DNA of 64,000 nt from Thiomicrospira sp. GTDB lineage: Bacteria > Pseudomonadota > Gammaproteobacteria > Thiomicrospirales > Thiomicrospiraceae. A program made the position numbers and the translations under genes. The stretch spans positions 19,621 to 83,620 of the forward strand of contig NZ_JACUTY010000001.1 in NCBI RefSeq assembly GCF_014859555.1, written 5' to 3'. Of this stretch, positions 54,449-64,000 are shown one piece after another (the stretch's first letter is position 1; each line of letters starts with the position of its first letter). Below the pieces are notes generated by a model. It was not told where the DNA came from and made no database searches. It worked only from the letters and a program-made list of their open reading frames with translations.

Positions 54449-55225
54449 TTAGTTCGGCAAGTTATAGCCGTAACGTTGGATAATTTCAATTGCTTTGGGC
54501 GATTTCATATATTGCATGAAAGCTTTCGCGGCTTGGTTGTTTTCGCCGCGTTTGGTGGTCACTGCCGCTTGGTTTATTGGCTTGTAATCGCTTTGTGGTA
54601 GTTCCCAGTATTCGCCATTTTTGTAGGCAGGGCTGGCTGGATCAACTACCTGTGATTTGGCGACAAAGCCGATTTCCGCATTTTTAGTGGCGACATATTG
54701 AAACGCATGCGCAATACTTTCGCCGTTGACCAGTTTGGGGCGCAGGGTTTTGTAAAGGTCGTGTTTGTTTAAAAACAGCTCGGCCTGGGTGCCATAGGGC
54801 GCCGTTTTGGGGTTCGCAATCGCTAAATGGCGGAATTCGGCTTTTTTAAGAATGTCCATTGCGTTGTTCTTTACCGCGAGTGTTGGGCTATAAAGCACCA
54901 AAACGCCTTGGGCATAGACAAAATAACTGTCTTCGACGGCTAGGTTTTCTTTCACCGCCATTTGTGGGGTGGATTCGTTGGCGGCGAAGTATAAATCAAA
55001 CGGTGCGCCGTTTTTGATTTGGGCAAACAACTTACCTGTGGGGCCAAATGAGAAGCGAATGGTGTGGCCGGTATCTTTGGTAAATTCGGCGCCGATTTCT
55101 TCAATGGTTTTGGTGAAGTTGGCAGCCACTGCCGCGGTGACTTGGGCTGCATGCGCCACATTGGTTGCAGCAAAACAAAGCACCAGGCCTGGTAGTAAGG
55201 CTTTAAGGTTCATAATTACATCCAA
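54449..55225 (-). CDS. modA: molybdate-binding periplasmic protein
   Basis: AAQVTAAVAANFTKTIEEIGAEFTKDTGH...FGPTGKLFAQIKNGAPFDLYFAANE. Confidence 0.94.
   Translation of the reverse strand: MDVIMNLKALLPGLVLCFAATNVAHAAQVTAAVAANFTKTIEEIGAEFTKDTGHTIRFSFGPTGKLFAQIKNGAPFDLYFAANESTPQMAVKENLAVEDSYFVYAQGVLVLYSPTLAVKNNAMDILKKAEFRHLAIANPKTAPYGTQAELFLNKHDLYKTLRPKLVNGESIAHAFQYVATKNAEIGFVAKSQVVDPASPAYKNGEYWELPQSDYKPINQAAVTTKRGENNQAAKAFMQYMKSPKAIEIIQRYGYNLPN
55182..55193. repeat. palindrome ACCAGGCCTGGT (modA signal peptide)
   Basis: exact 12-mer, encodes PGLV. Confidence 0.95.
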
Positions 55226-55392
55226 TAAGAATAAAAAACCAATCGATAAATACCAAAGGCTAACTCGCTTGGGGTTAAAAAACCCGTTTGAACGGGCTGG
55301 CGGATAAACAAGAATCTTTAATTTTTAATGTTTAATTATTAATTAAGAAAGACCGTGTGTTGAATTAAGCATTCAAAATTAAACATTAAAAA

Positions 55393-56196
55393 TCACTCGT
55401 CAACGCCAATCAATACATGCGAGGCTTTTATCAGCGCGCAAATCGGTTCGCCTTCGCTGAGTTTGAGTTCGTCTAGTGCGCTGTGGGTAATAATGGATGA
55501 CAGGGTATTACCGCCTTTGAGCTCGACGCTGACTTCCACATTGACCGGCCCTTCGGTGATTCGGCTGACTTGCCCGCATAAAAAGTTGCGTGCGCTAATC
55601 AGGCCTTTGGCTTGCTCTTTGGCTAATACCACCCAGCTGGCTTTAACCAGTGCCCAAGCCGTGACGCCCGGTTTTAAGCCCATGCGCGTCACGCTGTCGG
55701 CGGTCACGGTCGCCACAATGTAGTCATCGCCTTGCAGTTTTAGCGTGACTTCTGCGTTCACTTCACCAGTTTTGATGCTTTCGACTGTGCCATAAAAACT
55801 ATTGCGTGCGCTGGTTTGCATTTTGATTCTCCGCACTAAGGGCAAAATATCGGCATCGGTGTTCTCTAACGATGCCATCCATATCGCCTGCATGGCCGAT
55901 AAACGTTCGTGCATGGTGACAATTTGCAGGCCGGTTTGGGTAAGGGTGGCACCGCCGCCACCTTTGCCGCCGTGTTGGCGATTGACCAAAGGCACGCCCG
56001 CCAGATTGTTCATAATCTCGACCGCATCCCAGGCCGCTTTATAAGTCATGCCGACTTGCTTGGCGGCTTGCGACACGCTGCCGGTCGCTTCAATTGCTTG
56101 CAACAAATGCAAGCGTCGCGGGCTAATATCCCCTGAGCCTAAATGCACATGCCAGGGCGCGAAAAACTCGGGTTGATGGGGGGGGGCGAACATCAA
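55393..56196 (-). CDS. modE: molybdate-responsive transcriptional regulator ModE
   Basis: LLQAIEATGSVSQAAKQVGMTYKAAWDAVEIMNNLAGVPLVNRQHGGKGGGGATLT; two TOBE/Mop repeats. Confidence 0.95.
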   Translation of the reverse strand: MMFAPPHQPEFFAPWHVHLGSGDISPRRLHLLQAIEATGSVSQAAKQVGMTYKAAWDAVEIMNNLAGVPLVNRQHGGKGGGGATLTQTGLQIVTMHERLSAMQAIWMASLENTDADILPLVRRIKMQTSARNSFYGTVESIKTGEVNAEVTLKLQGDDYIVATVTADSVTRMGLKPGVTAWALVKASWVVLAKEQAKGLISARNFLCGQVSRITEGPVNVEVSVELKGGNTLSSIITHSALDELKLSEGEPICALIKASHVLIGVDE

Positions 56197-56200
56197 CTAG

Positions 56201-56242
56201 TACCTAGGTAAATAACGATGCTCAAAATATACCCAGGTATAT
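56201..56242. promoter_or_regulatory. two palindromic TACCNNGGTA sites upstream of modE (candidate operators)
   Basis: TACCTAGGTA 56201-56210 and ATATACCCAGGTATAT 56227-56242. Confidence 0.5.
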
Positions 56243-56267
56243 AGTGCCTGTCAAATACTTTTTGATC

Positions 56268-56279
56268 ACCAGGCCTGGT
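56268..56279. repeat. palindrome ACCAGGCCTGGT (upstream of AI-2E transporter)
   Basis: exact 12-mer, intergenic. Confidence 0.95.
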
Positions 56280-56317
56280 GGTACACTGTGAAGAATAATT
56301 TTTAGGAGTGGATACAA

Positions 56318-57382
56318 ATGGAAAACAAGGGTGTTTTTTGGCTGGTCGGTTTGGCAAGTGTGATTGTAATTGTGGCAGGCCTTAAGGCCGCCGAGGCAAT
56401 TACGATTCCGATTATGTTGGCCTTGTTTATCGCGATTATTAGTACGCCGTTTTTGCGCATGATGACCACGCGTGGTGTGCCGTCCTATTTAGCCGTGGTG
56501 ATCGTGCTGTTTGTGTTAATTGTGTTTGGTGGTTTATTAGCGATGGTGGTTAGTCATTCGATTGATAGTTTTATAAGTCAAATGCCGCATTATCAAATGC
56601 GTCTACAAATTATGCTAAATAGCCTTTTGCCCTTGTTTGAAACACTTAATCTGCCGGTAACGCGCGAAATGCTGATGGAGCATGTTAACCCGTCGAATGT
56701 GATGGGCACGATTGGTAGAGCCTTATCTGCGGTGGGTTCGGTATTAACCAATGTGTTTTTGGTGGTGTTTATTGTGATTTTTATTTTAATGGAAGAGGCC
56801 ACTTTTCCGCGCAAAATTCGGGCGGCGATGCCGGATGCGCAATTTACCCTAGACACCACCAGCGGGTTTATGGCGCGTGTAAATAAATATCTGCTGATTA
56901 AAACCATTATCAGCTTTGTTACCGGGGCTTTAGTCACGACTTGGTTGTACTTTATGGGGGTCGATTTCCCGATTTTATGGGGGCTGGTGGCAATGTTAAT
57001 GAACTTTATTCCTAACGTGGGTTCATTGATTGCAGCGCTGCCGGCTGTGTTGTTGGCAATGGTTCAGCTTGGGTTTGGTGATGCCGCCCTCGTTGCGCTG
57101 GGTTACTTGGCAATTAATGTGGTGATGGGGAACTTGCTGGAGCCCAAGTTTATGGGAAAAGGTTTAGGTTTGTCACCGCTGGTCGTGTTTTTATCTTTAC
57201 TGGTCTGGGGTTGGCTATTTGGTCCGGTCGGCATGTTTTTGTCGATCCCTTTAACCATGATTGTCAAAATTGCACTTGAACAGTACGAAACCACTAGATG
57301 GATTGCGATTATGTTGAGCAATGACGCACCCGAGCCAAAACCAAGTGAGATCGAAACCGCGGCTCAACAAAAATCGCATTAA
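56318..57382 (+). CDS. AI-2E family transporter (PerM-like)
   Basis: 8-TM-like protein; GALVTTWLYFMGVDFPILWGLVAMLMNFIPNVGSLIAALP. Confidence 0.88.
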   Translation: MENKGVFWLVGLASVIVIVAGLKAAEAITIPIMLALFIAIISTPFLRMMTTRGVPSYLAVVIVLFVLIVFGGLLAMVVSHSIDSFISQMPHYQMRLQIMLNSLLPLFETLNLPVTREMLMEHVNPSNVMGTIGRALSAVGSVLTNVFLVVFIVIFILMEEATFPRKIRAAMPDAQFTLDTTSGFMARVNKYLLIKTIISFVTGALVTTWLYFMGVDFPILWGLVAMLMNFIPNVGSLIAALPAVLLAMVQLGFGDAALVALGYLAINVVMGNLLEPKFMGKGLGLSPLVVFLSLLVWGWLFGPVGMFLSIPLTMIVKIALEQYETTRWIAIMLSNDAPEPKPSEIETAAQQKSH

Positions 57383-57470
57383 GTTTGGCTATAGCACTAA
57401 TAGCGATATTTAATTATCTTTTCCATTTTAATAGTTCTAGTATGAGTATAGGGCACCGTAATAAGTGTGA

Positions 57471-59678
<2,208 letters not shown>

Positions 59679-59696
59679 GGTATTAACAATAAGCCA

Positions 59697-59737
59697 TAAA
59701 AAACCGCCGTGACTCGATGAGTGACGGCGGTTTTTTG
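59697..59737 (+). terminator. terminator after katG
   Basis: AAAAAACCGCCGTGACTCGATGAGTGACGGCGGTTTTTT. Confidence 0.9.
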
Positions 59738-59781
59738 TTTAGGCTTTTAAAAAATCAGAACCGATTTTTAAAGTTCGGGCG

Positions 59782-62604
59782 TTATTTTTTCGGGTTTAAC
59801 CAGGACTTTAAATAGTGCCCAGTATGTGAACCTGGGTTTTTCGCCACCTCTTCTGGGGTGCCGGTTGCGACAATCATGCCGCCGCCATCGCCGCCTTCTG
59901 GACCAAGGTCAACAACCCAGTCGGCGGTTTTAATCACGTCCAAGTTGTGTTCGATAATCACAATCGTGTTACCACGATTACGCAGTTCATAAACCACTTG
60001 CATCAACTGTTCGATATCGTGGAAATGCAAGCCGGTGGTGGGCTCATCCAAAATATATAACGTATTGCCAGTGTCGCGTTTGGATAATTCTTTTGAGAGT
60101 TTGACGCGTTGCGCTTCACCACCCGAAAGGGTCGTTGCACTTTGGCCCAGTTTAATGTAACCCAAACCGACATCCATTAAGGTTTGCAGTTTACGTGCCA
60201 AAGCCGGAATTGCATCAAAGAAGGCGCGGGCATCTTCGACTGTCATTTCCAGAATGTCGTGAATGGTTTTGCCTTTATAGTGAATTTGCAAAGTTTCACG
60301 ATTGTAACGATGGCCGTGACATACATCACAAGGCACATAAATATCTGGCAAAAAGTGCATCTCGACTTTTAATACGCCATCACCTTGGCAAGCTTCGCAG
60401 CGACCGCCTTTTACATTAAAGCTAAAGCGCCCTGGGTTGTAACCACGTGCGCGCGATTCAGGGGTGGTGGCGAGTAATTCACGAATTGGCGTAAACAAGC
60501 CGGTATAAGTCGCCGGATTCGAGCGTGGTGTGCGTCCAATCGGGCTTTGGTCAATGTTTACGGCCTTGTCGAAATGCTCTATCCCTTCAACTTTTTCGTG
60601 CGGAGCAGGTGTTTGCATCGCGCCATTAAGTTCATTGGCGGTGATTTTGCTCAGGGTTTCGTTGATTAGGGTTGATTTACCTGAACCCGAAACCCCGGTA
60701 ATACAGGTGAGCAAACCCGCTGGAATTTCGAGCGTGACATTTTTTAAGTTATTGCCTGATGCGCCAATAATACGCAACCAGTTTTCAGAAGGCTTTAAGC
60801 GCGTTTCCGGTATCGCAATCGCACGGCTGCCGTTTAAATATTGACCGGTTAAAGATTGCGGGTTGGCGGTGACTTCGTCTGGTGTACCTTGCGCCATAAT
60901 ACGACCGCCGTGAATACCCGCACCCGGGCCGATATCAAGCACATAATCGGCGGCGCGAATCGCGTCTTCATCGTGTTCGACCACAATCACGGTGTTGCCC
61001 AAATCGCGCAAATGCGTGAGGGTTTTTAACAGGCGGTCGTTGTCGCGTTGGTGCAAACCAATCGAAGGTTCATCTAATACATACATAACCCCCACCAGGC
61101 CTGCGCCAATTTGGCTGGCCAAACGAATACGTTGGGCTTCGCCACCTGATAAGGTGTCGGCGCTGCGATTAAGGGTGAGGTAGTTAAGGCCAACATTGAC
61201 TAAAAACGATAAACGCTGGCGCACTTCTTTAACAATCGGCTCGGCGATTTGGCCTTTTGAACCCGGCATACTGAGGGTGTCGAAAAAGTCGTACAATTCG
61301 CCAACCGAACGGTGGGTGAGGCTGGGTAGCGATACATCGGCGACAAACACATGACGCGCGGCTTCGTTTAAACGTTCACCATGACAGGTTTTACAGGGCG
61401 TGGTGACGCGGTATTTATCCAATTCATCACGCACGGTTTTGCTGTCGGTTTCGGTATAACGGCGTTCCATATTAGGCAATACACCTTCAAACCGACGCAC
61501 TTCCGAATACTTGCCATGCGGTAACGGCAACTTTTCTTTACCCGAACCAAATAGCACAATCTGTTTGTATTTGTCCTCCAACTCTTGCCAGGACAGCTCC
61601 ATGTCGAAACCATAATGTGTGGCGACGGCCATGAGAATGTCGTAATAATATTTGTGGCGCCGATCCCAACCGCGAATTGCGCCGCCGGCCAAACTCAGTT
61701 CCGGGTGTGTAATCACGCGTTCGGCATCAAAACTTTCTTTAACCCCTAAACCATCACAGGTCGGACAAGCCCCGTGCGGGTTATTAAAAGAGAATAAACG
61801 CGGCTCAAGTTCCGGCACGCTGTAACCGCAATGCGGACAGGAGAATTTATCGGAAAACAGCAAGGCAAAATCGTCTTCGTCATCCATCGGCAATACTTGC
61901 ACAATGCCTTCCGACATGCGCAGCGCGGTTTCAAATGATTCGGCTAAACGCTGCTTTAAATCGGCGCGCACTTTAAAGCGGTCAATCACCACTTCAATGT
62001 TGTGTTTTTTGTTTTTATCCAGCTCAATCGTGCCATCTAAATCCATCAAACGACCATTGACACGCGCACGGATAAAACCTTGGGCTTGCAGTTCATCTAA
62101 TAAATTGTGATGTTCGCCTTTGCGACCACGCACGACCGGCGACACTAATAAACATTTTGTGCCTTCTGGCAGCTCTAAGGTGCGATCTACCATTTGGCTG
62201 ACGGTTTGGGCTTCAAGATCAACATCGTGGGTTGGACAGCGAGGTGTACCAGCGCGTGCATATAACAGGCGTAAATAATCATAAATTTCGGTGACGGTGC
62301 CCACGGTAGAGCGCGGGTTGTGTGAGGTGGATTTTTGCTCAATCGAAATCGCCGGTGATAAACCTTCAATATGATCCAAATCTGGTTTTTCCATCACAGA
62401 CAAGAATTGACGCGCATAAGCCGATAAGGATTCAACATAACGACGTTGGCCTTCGGCATAAATCGTATCAAACGCCAACGATGATTTGCCTGAACCCGAT
62501 AACCCGGTAATCACAATCAGTTTGTCACGCGGTAATGTGACATCGATGTTCTTTAAATTATGGGTTCTCGCCCCGCGAATAATAATGTTCTCAAGCATGG
62601 TCAA
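59782..62604 (-). CDS. uvrA: excinuclease ABC subunit A
   Basis: [62 protein letters not shown]. Confidence 0.98.
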   Translation of the reverse strand: MTMLENIIIRGARTHNLKNIDVTLPRDKLIVITGLSGSGKSSLAFDTIYAEGQRRYVESLSAYARQFLSVMEKPDLDHIEGLSPAISIEQKSTSHNPRSTVGTVTEIYDYLRLLYARAGTPRCPTHDVDLEAQTVSQMVDRTLELPEGTKCLLVSPVVRGRKGEHHNLLDELQAQGFIRARVNGRLMDLDGTIELDKNKKHNIEVVIDRFKVRADLKQRLAESFETALRMSEGIVQVLPMDDEDDFALLFSDKFSCPHCGYSVPELEPRLFSFNNPHGACPTCDGLGVKESFDAERVITHPELSLAGGAIRGWDRRHKYYYDILMAVATHYGFDMELSWQELEDKYKQIVLFGSGKEKLPLPHGKYSEVRRFEGVLPNMERRYTETDSKTVRDELDKYRVTTPCKTCHGERLNEAARHVFVADVSLPSLTHRSVGELYDFFDTLSMPGSKGQIAEPIVKEVRQRLSFLVNVGLNYLTLNRSADTLSGGEAQRIRLASQIGAGLVGVMYVLDEPSIGLHQRDNDRLLKTLTHLRDLGNTVIVVEHDEDAIRAADYVLDIGPGAGIHGGRIMAQGTPDEVTANPQSLTGQYLNGSRAIAIPETRLKPSENWLRIIGASGNNLKNVTLEIPAGLLTCITGVSGSGKSTLINETLSKITANELNGAMQTPAPHEKVEGIEHFDKAVNIDQSPIGRTPRSNPATYTGLFTPIRELLATTPESRARGYNPGRFSFNVKGGRCEACQGDGVLKVEMHFLPDIYVPCDVCHGHRYNRETLQIHYKGKTIHDILEMTVEDARAFFDAIPALARKLQTLMDVGLGYIKLGQSATTLSGGEAQRVKLSKELSKRDTGNTLYILDEPTTGLHFHDIEQLMQVVYELRNRGNTIVIIEHNLDVIKTADWVVDLGPEGGDGGGMIVATGTPEEVAKNPGSHTGHYLKSWLNPKK

Positions 62605-62659
62605 CCAACAATTTGCGCAAAAGAGAAATTATAACATGTTTCTTTTTTGACAAACCTAA

Positions 62660-62792
62660 GGGCATCTCGAATACCCCCTAGTTGATTCTGGCCACGCCAA
62701 GTTTTTCAGATCAAGGCGTGAACCTGCCGGAATGTCTAGACATCGCAAAGGTTCACAACGCAGAATTCAAGCTGGGGTTAATCGAGGTATCC
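62660..62792. repeat. MITE-like repeat with terminal inverted repeats
   Basis: Left GGGCATCTCGAATACCCCC, right GGGGTTAATCGAGGTATCC; internal palindrome ATGTCTAGACAT 62732-62743; second copy at 63948-64000. Confidence 0.7.
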
Positions 62793-62882
62793 AGTAAAAA
62801 TTTGTGCATTGATTTTTGCTTAGCAAGCTAAAATTGGTCTTAAATTATGGTTTAATGAGCGCTTAAAACAAGGTATGAACGA

Positions 62883-63185
62883 ATGATAGAAACTTATGAA
62901 GACTTATATGCAGTAGTTAATCAAGCCTTGGCAGAAAAGCCAATGGATGATATCCGTATTGATATTACCGATAACCAGGCCTGTCACTTAATTCATACGC
63001 CAAGCGGACGCAAAATGGTACTGATGTTGGCGCGCTTAGAAGACGAGTATCGTGTTGGGTTTGCTTATTTTGAAGCGGGTCAAAAGCAAGCTTTTTGGAT
63101 TGATGATGTTTTGTCACAAGGCGTAAGCCCATCTTTTATTACTCAGCTAATTGAGTCCCATCTAATTACCGCATCTAATTATTAA
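62883..63185 (+). CDS. hypothetical protein
   Basis: Complete 100-aa ORF, no family recognised. Confidence 0.65.
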   Translation: MIETYEDLYAVVNQALAEKPMDDIRIDITDNQACHLIHTPSGRKMVLMLARLEDEYRVGFAYFEAGQKQAFWIDDVLSQGVSPSFITQLIESHLITASNY

Positions 63186-63272
63186 AGCGGCAAAAGTCGC
63201 GGTTAAATCTTTCTGCTTAACGGTTTATCTGGGGCGAGTGATGTATTTGACCCGCCCCCTTTAGATCGCGAA

Positions 63273-63953
63273 TCAGTTAATCTCCAGCACACCATCAATT
63301 GTCACACTTAGGGTTTGTGAGCCCATTTCAATGCTCGGAGCATTCGTGTCGCTGGCCGTTAGGCTGCGTGCTTGAAGCGGCAAGGCATAGTTTGGTTGCA
63401 AACGTGTTTCAGCCAAACGATAGTGTTTTTCGTTAAAGGCTTGGGCTATAAACTTCGCCTGTTGTTGATACTTTTGAATCGCTTTGCTCAGCAAGGCTTG
63501 TTCAACTTGCTGACGTTTGTTTGGGCTAATATCGGCTCGGACTGATTGATAAATTAAATGACGCTGTAGGCTACTTAATACACCGGTAATGTCGGCATTA
63601 TCTTTGGGAAGATTAAGCCTAAGGTCTTGCTGACCAGACCATTCGCTAATCCGGCCGTCTCGCTGAAAATGGGGGCGAACATGGTAATTGCCGGTTTGAG
63701 CATATTGGCGATGATCGGTCGAAAGTTCATTCAGAGCCGCTTGCATAATTTGATTGACGCGCTGGCTAACTTGATCCGCGGTGCTGGCTCGGTATTGGGC
63801 TGCAAATACAACATGTAGACGATCATTTTCGACGGTTTGTTGTTCGGTCACGCTAAAGCTAATACGGTGCGGGTCAGCGAGCACCAGGCCTGGTGCTAAA
63901 AGCAAACAAGCCGATAATACGAGGAATTGAACCGTTTTATATGGATTGGGCAT
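63273..63953 (-). CDS. SIMPL (DUF541)-like secreted protein (start MPNPYK)
   Basis: Signal peptide; VENDRLHVVFAAQYRASTADQVSQRVNQIMQAAL...YRLAETRLQPNY. Confidence 0.7.
   Translation of the reverse strand: MPNPYKTVQFLVLSACLLLAPGLVLADPHRISFSVTEQQTVENDRLHVVFAAQYRASTADQVSQRVNQIMQAALNELSTDHRQYAQTGNYHVRPHFQRDGRISEWSGQQDLRLNLPKDNADITGVLSSLQRHLIYQSVRADISPNKRQQVEQALLSKAIQKYQQQAKFIAQAFNEKHYRLAETRLQPNYALPLQARSLTASDTNAPSIEMGSQTLSVTIDGVLEIN
63880..63897. repeat. 18-bp palindrome AGCACCAGGCCTGGTGCT (signal peptide of SIMPL-like protein)
   Basis: perfect palindrome. Confidence 0.95.
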
Positions 63954-64000
63954 CTCGATTAACCCCTGATTCATTCTGGCAACGCCAAGTTTTTCAGATC
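63948..64000. repeat. second copy of the MITE-like repeat (truncated by window end)
   Basis: About 47/53 identity to 62660-62712 by eye. Confidence 0.75.

Noticed and set aside
54969-55307. ORF antisense to modA, and similar ORFs antisense to modB/modE/uvrA
   Set aside because: Complementary-strand composition artefacts; no family features or ribosome-binding context.

Overview
The window looks like a gammaproteobacterial chromosome, probably a sulfur-oxidiser of the Thiomicrospira/Hydrogenovibrio type; that placement is inferred from gene content and protein style. Positions 1-23 kb carry the rpoBC-str-S10-spc-alpha supercluster (3' end of rpoB to rplQ). Positions 23-64 kb carry housekeeping and accessory genes: tatD, tcdA, a CZB chemoreceptor, lysA, coaBC, arfB, dut, pldA, yajQ, argB, pyrE, ppx, ppk1, hipBA, a mer-like operon, an ACR3-like permease, an IS-disrupted metallo-beta-lactamase gene, modABC/modE, katG, uvrA and others. 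The main unexplained signal is a dispersed perfect palindrome, ACCAGGCCTGGT. By eye there are 17 exact 12-mers and 31 copies of the CAGGCCTG core, all but one core copy lying after position 24 kb. It sits inside genes in only two of three reading frames (QAW or (P/A)GLV), inside signal peptides and inter-domain linkers, and in a few intergenic hairpins. It behaves like a HIP1-type highly iterated palindrome. Other points of interest: a ~133 bp MITE-like repeat with a second copy at the window end, a MerR-type promoter with a 19-bp spacer, a C9 tract at the modE start, a frameshifted TauE/SafE gene at an A6/T6 tract, paired TACCNNGGTA dyads upstream of modE, and no rpmJ at the secY-rpsM junction. 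Motif counts were made by eye and should be recomputed.
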